Assembly (NCBI GenBank): GCA_017311185.1
Contig: JAESUZ010003880.1
Span: 124,001 to 188,000 of the forward strand
Reading direction: 5' to 3'
From: Proteles cristata cristata
Taxonomy: Eukaryota; Chordata; Mammalia; Carnivora; Hyaenidae
DNA length: 64,000 nt
Part shown: positions 12,042 through 50,815 of the stretch, in pieces
Position numbering within the stretch: the stretch's first letter is position 1
Layout: the number at the start of each line of letters is the position of its first letter
Position numbers and translations under genes: made by a program
Notes under the pieces: model-generated
Databases searched by the model: none
Seen by the model: the letters and a program-made list of their open reading frames with translations, nothing else
Told to the model about the DNA's origin: nothing

Positions 12042-15000
12042 AAAAGTAAATAAAACATTAAAAAAAAATTCAAACCTTACAGAAGGTAGAGTAAAAGCCT
12101 GAAGTAAGTACCTCTCTCCTCTCAGTCCTACTTCCCAGAGATACTGTTAACTCTGGTCAGTTACTTCACTTCAGTAACGTATTGAAGCTGTTAAAGGTAC
12201 AGTAAACAAATAATATGTGAGTGCTGGTTAATGCAAGATATTGTTCTATATTCTTTGGGGAATATAAAGTAGGTTCCTTTCCTCAAGACTATAATTAGGC
12301 ATGCACAGAAGTAGTGGTGAAATAGAAATACTAAGTATCACAAATTACATATAAATTGATTTATCAGAGACTTGGAAGAGGGCGTTAACTGATGTTCCTA
12401 AAGTCTCTCTAGTGGCATAGGGGTCTTTATATTATTCAAATTTCAGTTTATATGTCATCTCTTTAGAGCAGATTTCCCTGACCATCCTATTTAAAGGTAG
12501 CACCACTCAGGGAACCTGGGCAGCCCATTCAGTTAAGTGTCTGACCCTTGATCTTGGCTCAGGTCATGATCCTAGGGTTGTAGGATCGATCCCTGCATCC
12601 GACTCCATGCACTTAAGATTCTCTCTCCCTCTGCCCCTCACCCATGTTTAAGCTCTCTCTCTTAAAAAAAAAAAGGTAGTACCACCTTATTTTTGCTGAA
12701 ATGGCAGAACCCATCACCTATTTCTCTTACTCTGCCAGTGGAACTGAAGCTCAGTAACAACAGGGACATTGTCTATTTTATTCTTGTATCTGAAGGTGCA
12801 GACCAAGTTCTTTTGCATAGCAGTTGGCCAAAAATATTCATTCACTTAATAAATATTTTTGGCCAACAACTATGGAGCACTTTAGCATAAGGGAGCAACA
12901 TGAACAAAGGTATGGAGGAACAGGGAAGGGTGTACAACAAAAGGTGTTGTGAAGTCAGGTGAGACCTGCCATTGTGCATTAAATCAAGTAGAATGGAAAC
13001 CGGAGGATTAGTTAGGAGGTTAATAGTGTATTCCAGGGCCAGGGAGCATGGGGATAAATGAGATTCTGTAAAAAAAGAACTGAAAGGACTTAAATTTTTG
13101 TTACTTAATTTGGTACTGAATCTGCTACTATAAATTGTTGAAGAACTTCCTGTTCTTCATAATTGCTGCTTTAACCTGGTATTTGAAGCTTTGTTTAGAG
13201 TTAAACCTGTTTGACTCTATCCCTTTTCATCTTCTGCCCAAAACATTTTTGACCCTTCAGAGGTTTCTGATTCAGAGATTTTGTTTATGCTGCCTTTACC
13301 ACTTTGTCTTTCTCCTTTTTCTTCATCTGTTCAAAAAGCACTATTATATTTGCTAGTGTACAAAATATATAGGATATATAAAAGATAAAAGGGAGAATGG
13401 GATTGGAGAGGGGCATATAGGAGCCTCTGAAAACGCTAAGAAATGGAACATTTCTAGAACCTTAAGGGCTCTTCACATGTGTCTCCCACTTTGTTCTCTC
13501 CCTTCTCTTTAAACCACTGCGAACTTGGGGCATAGTGTTATCTTGTTATCATTTTACTGTATTTTTTTAAGCTTTTTATTTACTTTGAGAGTATGAGTGG
13601 GGGGGAGAGAGAGAGAATCCCAAGCAGGCTCTGCACGGACAGTGCAGAGCCCAAAATAGGGCTCGAACTCACAACCCTCAAGATCATGACTTGAGCTGAC
13701 ATTGAGAGTTGGACACAAAACTGACTGAGCCACCCAGGTGACACCATTTTACTGTATCAGCAGAAAAAAACTGGGTGCCAAACTTATCAATAGGAATCAA
13801 TTGTCTATTTAGATGGCATACAAGTATTTATTTACCATTATTAAATAATGTAAGGTTTAAATATTATGGTAAAGTAAAAGAAACATAAACTTGTGAATAA
13901 AAATTATAAGAACTTGTGTTAAGCAAGTCCTCCCCCCTTACTTTTTTTTTTTTTTTTTTTTACATGCTTGGCCTTCCATCCTGACTAGTTAAAGGTGCAC
14001 TAGGGGCACCTGGGTGGCTCAGTCGGTTAGGCGTCCAACTTCGGCTCAGGTCATGATCTCACGGTTTGTGGGTTCGAGCCCCATGTCGGGCTCTGTGCTG
14101 ACAGCTCGGAGCCTGGAGCCTGCTTCAGATTCTGCATCTCATTCTCTCTCTGTCCCTCTCCCACTTGTATTCTGTCTCTCTCTGTGTCTCAAAAATAAAT
14201 AAATGTAAAAAAAAAAATTAAAAAAAAAAAAAGGTGCACTGGATGTAGGATCTTCAGTACATTTCATGGTGAAGAACTGGGATATGACTCTTAGTCCAGC
14301 AGATAATCTAATTTGCAAGTCTCACCTTTAGTTCCAGACCATTTTATATTGTACTAATAGCATATGCACATATTTTGACTTCACAAAAGTCTATACTCCT
14401 TTCTCCCTTCTCTACCATTATTTATCATAATCTCATGTTTTAGTACTTTAATGCTATCATATTTTCATCTATGCCTTTCTTTTGTCTCTGTATCACAGTA
14501 CTCCAAGCTGTATTATAATCCCTCCAAAGAACCATATATTACACTATCTTCCCTTGTAGCATCAGCTCATACTCTGTATGATAAAAACATTGTTTGCCAT
14601 TTTTTGATCCAGTACTGAAAAGGATGACCAACAGACTGAGAAAATGACAGTATAGAGGCATTGTTTGAGTTCTGTCCCTAATTAGTATTGGGCTGACTTA
14701 CAAGGAAGGGTCACAGTTCCTATATATGTATATATATATTTTTTTAAGAGCTCTGAAGTGTTCTGAGGTATTAGAGGTTTTGTTCTGTTTTTTTCCTCCA
14801 CATCTGGTCAAGAAGGATCCAAAGTATGTCTCCCAAGTACAAACTCTAGCTTCTAGGGTATCCCTCTTATAGTATGAAAAGGCAATAGAGAATTAAAACC
14901 CATTTTTTGGGGCACCTGGCTGGGTCATTTGGTGGAGCCTGCAACTCTTGGTCTTGGGGTTGAGTCCAAGACCCGTGTTGGATATAGAGATTACTTAAAA

Positions 15001-17137
15001 TCTTTAGGGGTGCCTGGGTGGCTCAGTTAGTTGGGCATCCATCTCTTGATTTCAGTACAGGTCATGATCTGAGTTATGGGTTCCAGCCCCATGTTAGACT
15101 CTGTGCTGACAGTGTGGAGCCTGCTTAGGATTCTCTTTCCCTATTTCTGCTCCTACTCTAACACTCTCTCAGTCTCTCTCAAAATAAATAAGTAAACTTA
15201 AAAAAAATAAATCTGTAAAAGGTAATAAATAAAAAATTAAAAACCTGTTGGTACCTTGAATTAATCCATTAGAAGGGGGAAACTGCCCTAGGGCCATAAT
15301 TTCTTTCCTATATTAATCTTCTTCCTATATTATCATCTGACTACAGAAAGCAAATACTTTAAAACCTGACCAGACCTATTTAATAAGCCTCAATTCTTCC
15401 ATTTATAACCAACTTCAACATTGAAAGGATTTTATATTTACATTATTTTATATATGATACTTTGTATTTATACTGAGAACCTTCTATGACGACTGAACCT
15501 AGTACATGGTTATACTCCCTTGATTTTTTTTTAATAATTTTACCCTGGTTTGTTCACAGGTGGTCAGGACGTAATAACCGAGAGAAAATTGGTGTTCATG
15601 TTGGCTTTGAAGAAATCTTAAACATGGAGCCTTATTGCTGCAGGGAATCCCTGAAATCCCTCAGACCAGAATGTTTTATCTATGATTTATCTGCTGTAGT
15701 AATGCACCATGGGAAAGGATTTGGTTCAGGACACTACACTGCCTACTGCTATAATTCTGAAGGAGGTATATAGATGGGTAGATGGGGAAAAGTATTTTAT
15801 CTTAGATCAAATTTGGATGCTGGAGTTTAGACTTTACAATTTCTAAATTGGCCACTAAATGATCTTACGTGAAGTCACTTGACCTTTTGTTTTCTTTCAA
15901 GAATATTTCTGTACATAAAAAAAACAGGGTTTGTGCAGAAAATTGACATTTTCTGCAGGACTGTAGAAGTTTTGACTTCCAAGGCTGTAGCAGTAGGAAA
16001 TAAGGATAGTCATATTAATTCAGTGCTATCTTTTTTTAATAATTTTTTTTTCATGTTTGTTTATTTTTGAGATAGAGACAGAGCACCAGTGAGGGAGGTC
16101 AGAGAAAGAGGGAGACAAAGAATCCGAAGCAGGCTTCAGGCTCCCAGCTGTCAGCACAGAGCCCAACGCAGGGCTTGAATTTATGAACTGTGAGATCATG
16201 ACCTAAGCTGAAATTGGACACTTAACCAACTGAGCACCCAGGCGCCCTAAGTGCCATCTTCTATTCCAGGCCCATTTCTAAGGGCAAATCCTCTGTGTAC
16301 TGGTTTCATCTAGTTAATTTTGCTAGAGAACAGACCATCTAATAAACTGGAGATCACAGATATTTAGAACTCTAAGTTTTGGTTTTAACAAAACTCACTT
16401 TCAATTTTTGCTTCCATGGACCATCAAGGAGAGTCTGCATAGATAGCAAGTGATTTGTGTTTCCTTTTTTTATTTCCCCTTCCTTACCTACTATTGAACA
16501 AAGACTGAGCCTCCCCATTCATACCATTCCCCCTAACCCTACACAAAACAAACACAAAAGACACATGGACAAAAAGCCCACATAATCCATGAATGCAATT
16601 AATTTAACAATAAACTACCAAGAGTGAATTGTACACTGTTCGCTTTACAGTAGGTTAGTAGCAAAAACGTTAACTGGTTAAGATTATACCTGGAATTAAA
16701 GATTGTGTCAGGTGAACCAGATTCTTTAACTTCATATTACTTATAGAATAAAGGTAGATCAATCCAGAGTAACATACTGCCCTAACTATAGTTCCCATTA
16801 AAAGAAATGAGTTGGCTATTTGCCATTCAAAGATAATTCTCACTGAAACTAGTGCCTTTAAATACATTTTAATTTATACTAAAAACTTCTAAAATTCCTT
16901 CATAAACATTAAGGTGTATTTCTGTGCTTCACTCTAGGGTTCTGGGTACACTGCAATGATTCCAAGCTAAGCATGTGCACTATGGATGAAGTATGCAAGG
17001 CCCAAGCTTATATCTTGTTTTATACCCAGCGAGTTACTGAGAATGGACATTCTAAACTCTTGCCTCCAGAACTCCTGTCTGGTAGCCAACATCCCAATGA
17101 AGAAGCTGATACCTCTTCTAATGAAATCCTTAGCTGA
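1514..17137 (+). CDS. USP44: Ubiquitin carboxyl-terminal hydrolase 44 (complete coding region, five exons)
   Basis: USP44 is a nuclear cysteine protease that removes ubiquitin. The known roles of the family member are stabilising the Cdc20-Mad2 checkpoint complex in mitosis and deubiquitinating histone H2B. Joining 1514-2938, 7591-7786, 10467-10575, 15560-15765 and 16938-17137 gives 2136 nt, or 711 residues plus stop; human USP44 is 712. The product has an N-terminal ZnF-UBP (about residues 5-90, several CxxC/His pairs), a Lys/Arg-rich linker (about 150-215), and the USP fold from about 272. It contains the Cys box [10 protein letters not shown] with catalytic Cys281, the QQDAQEF motif, a zinc site Cys478/481/536/539, and the His box GSGHYTAY with His635. 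All introns are GT-AG and phases match across junctions. No lesion is seen, so the gene looks functional. Its stop faces the METAP2 stop 3.9 kb downstream. Confidence 0.97.
3159..3369 (+). mobile_element. SINEC_Fc-type SINE, + orientation
   Basis: Head GGGGCACCTGGCTGGCTCAG, CT tract and AAAAATAATA tail. It is flanked by AAACTTTT at 3151 and 3370, and directly adjacent to a second SINE in the same orientation. Confidence 0.93.
3378..3618 (+). mobile_element. Young SINEC_Fc subfamily copy, + orientation
   Basis: Near-consensus head GGGGCGCCTGGGTGGCTTAG, and the variant block GCTGACTGCCAGCTCAGAGC followed by TTCAGTCTGTGACTCC and CTCCTAGAAATAAA. The same variants occur at 9914-10135 and, inverted, at 53459-53673. 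AAACTTTT follows the tail at 3619. Confidence 0.95.
3757..3975 (+). mobile_element. SINEC_Fc-type SINE, + orientation
   Basis: Complete head-to-tail copy. The flanks GAAGATACTGCA and GACGATGCTGCA (two mismatches) are a likely target-site duplication. Confidence 0.93.
4470..4773. mobile_element. Composite: + SINE lying inside the remnant of a - SINE
   Basis: A + SINE (about 4490-4735) is followed directly by a reverse-oriented SINE head, CCAACTGAGCCACGCAGGCA, ending at about 4773. The pair is flanked by TAGTTTAAATATTT (4455) and TAGTTTAAGTATTT (4776). See the findings. Confidence 0.75.
4956..5160 (+). mobile_element. SINEC_Fc-type SINE, + orientation
   Basis: Head GGGGTGCCTGGGTGGCTCAG, short CT tract and A-rich tail. 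Related flanks AAAATGCATTAC and AAAATGCACTGTTAC bracket it. Confidence 0.9.
5178..5286 (+). mobile_element. Short CAN SINE (older subtype without long CT tract), + orientation
   Basis: GATGCCTAGCTGGCTCAG head, GTTGTGAGTTCAAGCCCCAT B-box region, then GAGCTTACCTTAAAAAAAA. The element lacks the long CT block and resembles the older carnivore-wide subtype. Confidence 0.85.
5508..5894 (-). mobile_element. SINE, - orientation, split by a second SINE
   Basis: Poly-T and a GAGAGAGAGG tract at 5508-5536, resuming at 5779 (AAGCAGGCTCCATG...) and ending with the head complement GAGCCACCCAGATGCC at about 5893. Confidence 0.85.
5537..5764 (-). mobile_element. SINEC_Fc-type SINE nested in a SINE of the same orientation
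   Basis: Complete reverse-oriented copy. Its 14-bp target duplication AGAGAGGGAATCCT lies at 5523-5536 and 5765-5778. Confidence 0.92.
6649..6860 (-). mobile_element. SINEC_Fc-type SINE, - orientation
   Basis: Poly-T to GAGCCACCCAGGTGCCCC. The target duplication AGAACCGCCTCATATTC (6632-6648) is repeated with two changes at 6861-6877. Confidence 0.94.
7170..7279. repeat. Microsatellite, CT-rich then (CA)n
   Basis: About 65 bp of CT-rich sequence runs into an uninterrupted CA run from about 7236 to 7279. Likely length-polymorphic. Confidence 0.95.
7591..7786 (+). CDS. USP44: USP44 coding exon 2
   Basis: It encodes residues 476-540 and the first base of codon 541. It contributes both CxxC halves of the USP finger zinc site (VTCVAC and CDQC). 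The donor is T|GTAAGT at 7787; a frame read on past it would give a false CNCK stop. Phase 1. Confidence 0.96.
9410..9683 (+). mobile_element. SINEC_Fc-type SINE with extra 3' sequence (possible 3' transduction)
   Basis: SINE body at 9410-9632, including a first A-rich tail, then about 40 bp of non-SINE sequence (9633-9672) and a second pure A tail. The 12-bp target duplication AAGATTTGTACT (9398-9409 and 9684-9695) encloses the whole unit. Confidence 0.85.
9914..10135 (+). mobile_element. Young SINEC_Fc subfamily copy, + orientation
   Basis: It shares its diagnostic variants with the copy at 3378-3618. It is flanked by a perfect 22-bp direct repeat at 9892-9913 and 10136-10157, which suggests a recent insertion. 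Confidence 0.96.
10280..10322. repeat. (GT)n microsatellite
   Basis: Uninterrupted GT run of about 20 units in USP44 intron 2, ending TTTGTAC. Confidence 0.97.
10360..10415 (+). repeat. L2-like 3' end fragment
   Basis: TTTTTTGAGAGCAAGTGTG... ATCTCTAGCACAATACATTGCC ... AAGTATTTACTCAG resembles the conserved 3' end of L2 elements. Short and diverged. Confidence 0.4.
10467..10575 (+). CDS. USP44: USP44 coding exon 3
   Basis: 109 nt encoding the end of codon 541 to two bases of codon 577 (SKRRRFSS...RLHLKRF). The acceptor is TATCACAG|CA and the donor AG|GTTAGT. This is the USP segment between the zinc site and the His box. Confidence 0.96.
10622..10732 (-). mobile_element. Short CAN SINE, - orientation
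   Basis: TTAAAGATTTTTAATTTTTAAGTAATCTCTACA... to GAGCCAACCAGGCACCC; the old subtype without a CT tract. Confidence 0.85.
10862..11049 (-). mobile_element. SINEC-type SINE, - orientation
   Basis: TTTTTTAAATGTTTATTTATTTGAGAGAGAG to GAGCCACCTAGGCACCCC. Flanks CTACCTACTTTT and CTACTTCTGC are loosely related. Confidence 0.9.
11580..11794 (+). mobile_element. SINEC_Fc-type SINE, + orientation
   Basis: Complete copy with 16-bp flanks AGTTTTTTTAATAATT (11564) and AGCTTTTTTAATAATT (11795), one mismatch. Confidence 0.94.
11841..12068 (+). mobile_element. SINEC_Fc-type SINE, head slightly truncated, + orientation
   Basis: It starts at GGGTGGCTTAGTCGG without the first ten or so head bases. The target duplication TTCAAACCT lies at 11832-11840 and 12069-12077. 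It contains a GTCT/CT run at about 12004-12040. Confidence 0.92.
12507..12671 (+). mobile_element. Diverged CAN SINE, + orientation
   Basis: GGGAACCTGGGCAGCCCATTC head, CT region and poly-A. Flanks AAAGGTAGCACCAC (12493) and AAAGGTAGTACCAC (12672). Confidence 0.88.
12735..12870 (+). repeat. L2-like 3' end, ancient
   Basis: AACAACAGGGACATTGTCTA ... TTCACTTAATAAATATTTTTGG resembles the L2 3' terminus (short history of use: ACAGGGACTTTGTC...AATAAATATTTGTTG). Low certainty. Confidence 0.4.
13563..13744 (-). mobile_element. SINEC-type SINE, - orientation
   Basis: TTTTTTAAGCTTTTTATTTA to GAGCCACCCAGGTGACAC. Perfect 13-bp target duplication CATTTTACTGTAT at 13550-13562 and 13745-13757. Confidence 0.94.
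14002..14229 (+). mobile_element. SINEC_Fc-type SINE, + orientation
   Basis: Complete head, B box, CT tract and long A tail. Perfect 11-bp target duplication AAAGGTGCACT at 13991-14001 and 14230-14240. Confidence 0.95.
14909..15003 (+). mobile_element. Short CAN SINE, + orientation
   Basis: GGGGCACCTGGCTGGGTCAT ... ATAGAGATTACTTAAAATC; the short subtype. It is followed immediately by another SINE. Confidence 0.85.
15007..15212 (+). mobile_element. SINEC-type SINE, + orientation
   Basis: GGGGTGCCTGGGTGGCTCAG head to AAATAAATAAGTAAACTTAA tail, inserted at the tail of the preceding short SINE. Confidence 0.92.
15560..15765 (+). CDS. USP44: USP44 coding exon 4
   Basis: 206 nt; completes codon 577 and encodes residues 578-645 plus one base. 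It carries the USP His box GSGHYTAY (catalytic His635). Acceptor TTTGTTCACAG|G; donor GGAG|GTATAT. Confidence 0.97.
15766..16937 (+). other. USP44: USP44 intron 4
   Basis: GT-AG intron with one SINE. The 16260-16930 stretch contains no recognised gene or repeat; the acceptor is TGTGCTTCACTCTAG. Confidence 0.95.
16033..16249 (-). mobile_element. SINEC-type SINE, - orientation
   Basis: Poly-T to TGAGCACCCAGGCGCCC. Flanks AGTGCTATCTT (16022) and AGTGCCATCTT (16250). Confidence 0.93.
16938..17137 (+). CDS. USP44: USP44 terminal coding exon 5
   Basis: 200 nt ending at TGA 17135-17137. The split codon g|gg gives GGFWVHCND, the end of the USP fold including the candidate third catalytic Asp653, followed by a short acidic/Ser tail ending EILS. 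The frame must be taken from the preceding phase-1 donor; a simple reading of this exon from the ATG at 16986 is out of frame. Confidence 0.96.
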
Positions 17138-18930
17138 TCCAAAGACAGTGGGGCTTTCTTCTTGTGATTTTATCTATACTTTTTTAAAGGGCTTATAATT
17201 TTGAGCTTCATTGTTTTAATTTTTTACTTAGGAATCCGTGCACACTGTTTATACATTTTGTATCTACAACAAACTTGTTTCATTACAGAGACAAAATGAG
17301 CATAAGCATGTATATCAGTGACAGCAATTAACTAAACTTTTTCAAGAACTTGGGAGTTTTAAACTTTCAGTGTTTACTTCAGACTGGCATTACCTTTTAT
17401 ATTATGATGTCTTAATTGGCTCAGATCATGAATTTGTGCAATCTTTTACTGAAGTTGAGGTGGCATCATTTTATACATTTTTTATTTATCTTTTGTAGGT
17501 ATTTTCTATACAAATTCTTATTAGGTGGAAATTAGTCTTCACTAATAGTCCTACAAAAAAAAAATTCAGGCAATTTGTATACTGAAGTTACCTTTGCCCC
17601 TTGAAGGGAGCTAAACTACTATATCCACTGTGAAATACCAAGATATTACCTAAATACTCACACTAATTGACATTCCTAAGGCTTTGTGTGTTACAGGACT
17701 CAGAACAGACATTACTTCAGCTAATGGAACATCATTTTTTCCAAAAATTATTAAGTTTTAATAATTGTTCTTTAATTGGCAGTCAAACTTTATACAAATG
17801 AAAAGGACAGCTTTATAAACAGTATATTTAAATTACTTCAGTACTGTAGACATGAAAACAATGATGGCTTGGACTTACAATGATTTGTTTGTCAGCAAAC
17901 AGGTTTGTTCAGATTCTAATAAAGCAGTCTTATCAAAAATCTAAATTCAGCAGTGCACTATGGTAAGCAAGTACAGTTTAACTTGGATATGAGTTTATTT
18001 TGTGTTTAACATTAGATCTCTTAAAAGCTTTGTACTCTATCATATCGAGATTTTTAGTTTAGAAAAAAGTAAGTCTTCTTGAAGAGGAAAAAATTGCTTA
18101 GGCAGAGAAGATAATTGTTCAAAATTGACAACTGGGCAATATGTTCAGCATCTCATTAAATAACTAAAGGCTTGGATTACTTACTCTTGCTTTGATTATG
18201 TGAAGACTAGGAACCTCAGATATTCAAACACTTGGCCCCTTTTAAAAATTTATCTAAATTTCAATTTTATTATAAATATACTATGAAATACTGTTTGTTC
18301 TTCCCAAATAATCTTACTAGATCTCTTTAAAATCCTACTGCTGCTAACTTATCCACTAACCTCTGTAGATCAGCTCTTTCACATCTTAGCTCAGTGTTAA
18401 CCACTGGAAGATCATTTATTCTAAGTTTGCTGGTAGGTTGAAATCTTCATGAAAGATAATATCCTATAAGATGCTGTTTTCTGTTGGTGTTCATCTATTA
18501 AGTATAAGCTTGAAAAGGACCTCTTTTAGCAAATTTTCCTTAAATTTCAGAGAGCAAGTCATTGGGGCAGCTGATCATGAAGTGCAATGAGAATTTATCA
18601 CTGAACAGACAAATCATTTATACCAAAATACAGCCTGAGTTTTAAATGGCTAAAGTTTAAAATTGTTCATTTAAATACCTATGCAAATTGTTACCTCAAC
18701 TGTTAACATAATTATACCTCATTAAAGATTTATGTGGTCAAGATACCGGAGTCTAGCCTTTTTTAATTTCAAGGATTACTTTAGTGAACTGCTATACACT
18801 TTAGCACCTGACTTTAGGGAGATAATTTAAAAACAACTCTGGAAGATTTGCTGTTTGTAATGAATGGTACAGATGTTTCAGTACTTATTTCACTATAAAA
18901 ATATATGAGGAAGAAAGTGACCCTTTTATT
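17138..18930 (+). other. USP44: USP44 3'UTR and downstream sequence
   Basis: AT-rich sequence with no SINE or L1 body. Many AAATTT/ATTTA elements are seen. There is no second gene. Where the transcript ends is not certain; candidate polyadenylation signals are annotated. Confidence 0.6.
17918..17923 (+). terminator. USP44: Candidate USP44 polyadenylation signal AATAAA
   Basis: AATAAA 781 nt after the stop, in unique sequence and not part of a SINE. An ATTAAA at 18721-18726 is an alternative, more distal signal. Confidence 0.45.
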
Positions 18931-18954
18931 TTTTAATCCCTCAAAACTAAAACC

Positions 18955-19066
18955 TAGGGGGAAGGCTGTATGTGTGTGAGGTCAAGGGGGGCGGGGTATA
19001 TGGGAACTCTGTATTTGATGCACAATTTTGCTATAAACCTAAAATGGATATAAAAAATGTATTAAA
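18955..19066 (+). repeat. L1 3'-end fragment (ancient L1M-like)
   Basis: GGTATATGGGAACTCTGTAT ... AATTTTGCTATAAACCTAAA is the typical 3'UTR end of old mammalian L1 elements. The same motif occurs at about 45110-45190. Confidence 0.65.
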
Positions 19067-21071
19067 TTTACAAAACCAAAACCTAGCCAATGAACAGAAA
19101 CTTAAGATTTCTTATTGTACACCTCAGTGTAGATTTCTGCATTCGGCTAAGTTGATCTAACAAAAAACAACGTGTTTTGGTTGTAAAATAATTTACTAAA
19201 GGCACTATTTGTTAAACATCAACTAATAATTTGTTACTAATAAGGTACATCATTGTAAACATAACAAAATGATTTCAAGAGATACATGGCTAGTAGGTAA
19301 ACAATACAATTTTTTTAAGTGACAGCTTTCCTATTTACAAGATCATATTCCAGCTATTCCAGGGGTGTGCAGCAATGCTACTGCCCACAAGTTACTGGGA
19401 GGAGAGCTTGGATGTCAGAACTGGTTTGAAATCTCTACTGCATAAGAGGTCTTATAAAACTCCAATATTCTTCACTCACAGGGTAAATTATAAAACTCTT
19501 GAGCTTAGAAATTGAGATACTTTGTATCTCCCACCAAAACACATCAAAGTATGGATTCAGAACCCCAAAAGAACTAGCTGGAGGGCCCAAGCCCTGAAAC
19601 ATGTCTAAGCATGAGTTGGTGAGCTCTGCCACTAGCACATCACAGAAAATGGAAAAAATAATCTGAAAGTAGCTACTGAACATTAGCACCATAATAAACA
19701 TGGCTCATATAACTGAAAACTAGATAGTTTATCCCATAACATTTCATTTATAGCTCTAATGCTGTATATATAGTAAATGATCTAAGTACAGAAATCCAGT
19801 TTTTCTTCCTATGAGAAGAACATTAAAATACAAACTAAACAGCATCCCAGAGGCAGTGAATCTTCTTGTGCTAAAGCATATACAAATTAAGGCTTTACCT
19901 TGGTACATAAACATTTTGAAATTGTGTTGGAACATTCCCAACAAATCAGTTACAAAGAATTCAGGCAATTTGTCCAAGAATCTGTAGTGGGACTCAATTC
20001 AAACATGTAAATGTTAGGCATCTTACATTCAACTTATGTACTTAGCTGCCATAAATAGGGTTACTGTAACCTCACTTCCTGAAATGCCACCCATAGTTTT
20101 GAATTCAAGCCAGTTGAGGGGCAGGGTGAATTTGGTTCATTAATGGAAAAGCCTAATAATTCAATTTAACTTTTCTAACTAGAGCAAGATCCAATATGGG
20201 AAGTTTTCCAGTTCTAGTATTTGTAGTTTTAAATGCCCTTTTGGTTTGCTGAGTAAGCTGAATGCATTTCCTGATAAATACTACCACTGGATAAAGAATC
20301 TAAATACTGAAGATTTACTAAATCAAGGTTTCAAGTTGGCACAATGTTCCTATTAGGTTATGTTTCAATTAATCTTCATAATGGCAGGGGGAAAAAAAAT
20401 GAAAGACAAAGACTAATATGGCTCTAAAAATAAAAGCAAACTATCCCTAAAATTCATATTAATTTATGAAGATTTTCCCACATTAGGCATGTATAGATCT
20501 TGTTTTAGCTATTATGTCAGAAGAAAAGTTTCAGTGTAGAGGTCTACAATCCAGATAAAAGGCTCTACATTCCCTATGTTATTAAGTTAAGCTATTTCCT
20601 GTGCAGAATTATAACCACAGACATTCAAATGTAGCTCTCAGATCTGAAAATGTCTTTATTTTTTAGAAAATGGATTCCAGGAAGGTTAAAAAGCAATACC
20701 AGAGGGTATAGGTGCAGAACTGGATGTAGTCATTCAGAGCATTCAATTAAGAATATGGCAATATAAATATCTGAAAAGCATCTCTTAGGTATTCAAAACA
20801 AAAAAATGTAGAAGTCATTCCTAACTAATTTGAGCTTTATAGCATTTCCTAGACAGGAAAAACAGTTAACATTTGGAAATCCTGAAAGCTTTTTCCTTGG
20901 CTAATTACATTAGATGGTTTGCATTTGATCAAAGTCCTTCCTTTTTAAACATGGATAAAAGCATTACATAGGTCCACTGTTAAACAAACAACATGTTGCA
21001 AATTAATTCTGGTATATGTATTCCAACAAAGCTTAGAAAATAAAAGATGTTGAGGCGGCTTTGGACTAAGT
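19067..21071 (-). other. METAP2: METAP2 3'UTR and convergent intergenic sequence
   Basis: About 2 kb without SINE, L1 or coding frame; moderately AT-rich. The part next to the METAP2 stop is its 3'UTR. A short-form end near 20640 is plausible; a longer form reaching into this stretch cannot be excluded. Confidence 0.55.
20655..20660 (-). terminator. METAP2: Candidate METAP2 polyadenylation signal AATAAA
   Basis: On the - strand, CTAAAAAATAAAGACATTTT lies about 410 nt past the METAP2 stop, in unique sequence. Confidence 0.5.
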
Positions 21072-49651
<28,580 letters not shown>

Positions 49652-50429
49652 GTTGCCCGAGAGAGCGCGAGACAGTGAGACAGAACGGCGAGGGCCCGCT
49701 CCTTCTTCACCCACCCACACGAGCGACGCCGGAAGCTGCTCTCGATGGTAGGGGCGCAGGGAATGCTGGGATGTCGGAGGACTCAACAGCGAGAGTTCAG
49801 CGCCAAGGGGTGTTGGGTGATCCTCGGCAGGAGCGCGCGACTGTGGCTCCTGAAGTGCGAGTGGGGCTACCTCAAAAAAACCTTTTTTTTGTCCCACTCC
49901 TTGGGCATTCCCCGGGCACGTTGAATGCCTGTGCTTGCTCTGTGCTTGTCCAGCCCTCAAGAGAGAGGGGCGTCTGTGCTGGAACCGAAAACTCTTATTC
50001 GCAGATTTATGAAGCGTACTGGAAGCGGGAAGAGGGCCCCAAAATATGTTCACTGGTACACCTTTTTTGTTTTTTGCTTTTTTTGTGTGACTCAAGACTG
50101 CGTTATTTTTCACAGTTACAGTTCACGGCGAGGCTGTCCAAGTACTTAAGGAGATGAACCTGCACAGGGGACTGAAGAGGCAGAGAGGAAGAGATGAGGA
50201 GGCGTTTATTAGTAGAGAAGGCAAGGGAAGAGAGCATCTCGAGAAGGAGAGAGTGATTAACCGCAGAGTGCTACTAGAAAGTCAAGTAAGAGAACTGAAA
50301 AATGTCAGTTGCATGTAGTGACATGGAAGCCATTGGTGACCTTAGAAAGAGCTACTTAGGTAGTGAGAGATGGAAGGCGGACTCCAGAGAGTTGAGGAAT
50401 GAGAGGGAGGTGAGGAAATAAAGACTCGT

Positions 50430-50680
50430 CATCCTTCAAATTTCAGCTGAAATGTCACTCCCTCCGAGACTCTTCCTCAATAATCTAAGTCAGGCCCTGC
50501 TTTTAGAACCTCTCGTAGAATTCTTAACCTTTCATGGCAATTTATAATTATGTAATATGTTTGGTAAATTGGTTTATGTCTGTCTCCCCAGCTACCTTGA
50601 GCTCTGAAGAAAACACCCTGTGTATTTTGTACTCAGTTACCAGCACCTAAGCTAGAGCAGTCTGAGCTCAGGAAATAGTC
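50430..50680 (+). repeat. L2-like 3' end, + orientation
   Basis: CAGCTGAAATGTCACTCCCTCCGAGACTCTTCC ... TTGAGCTCTGAAGAAAACACC ... GTACTCAGTTACCAGCACCTAAG matches the layout of the L2 3' region. Confidence 0.65.
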
Positions 50681-50689
50681 AATATATAA

Positions 50690-50815
50690 ATAGAATTTTA
50701 AAACTTCCAAGTACTTTATTTTCTCATTTTATCCGTTTCTGAGTTGAGGAAATTAGAAAGTTTTGTAAACTTATGTCAGGTTACACAGCAAGTGAATAGA
50801 ATCCAAACAGGCATC
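50690..50815 (-). repeat. MIR-like, - orientation
   Basis: CTGAGTTGAGGAAATTAGAAAG ... GTCAGGTTACACAGCAAGTGAATAG resembles the reverse MIR core. Confidence 0.6.

Larger units (their letters stand above)
10576..15559 (+). other. USP44: USP44 intron 3
   Basis: It holds at least eight SINEs, listed separately. Other parts (12080-12500, 12690-13550, 14240-14900) are AT-rich with traces of ancient repeats and no exon-like frame. Confidence 0.95.

Noticed and set aside
16986..17198. ATG-started 70-codon frame over the last USP44 exon
   Set aside because: It is out of frame with the splice-defined USP44 reading, which gives the conserved FWVHCND...EILS ending.
49675..50157. 160-codon + strand open frame across the METAP2 CpG island
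   Set aside because: It lies antisense to METAP2 exon 1 and its promoter in GC-rich DNA where stops are rare. There is no recognisable domain or splice support, and the product is low-complexity in parts.
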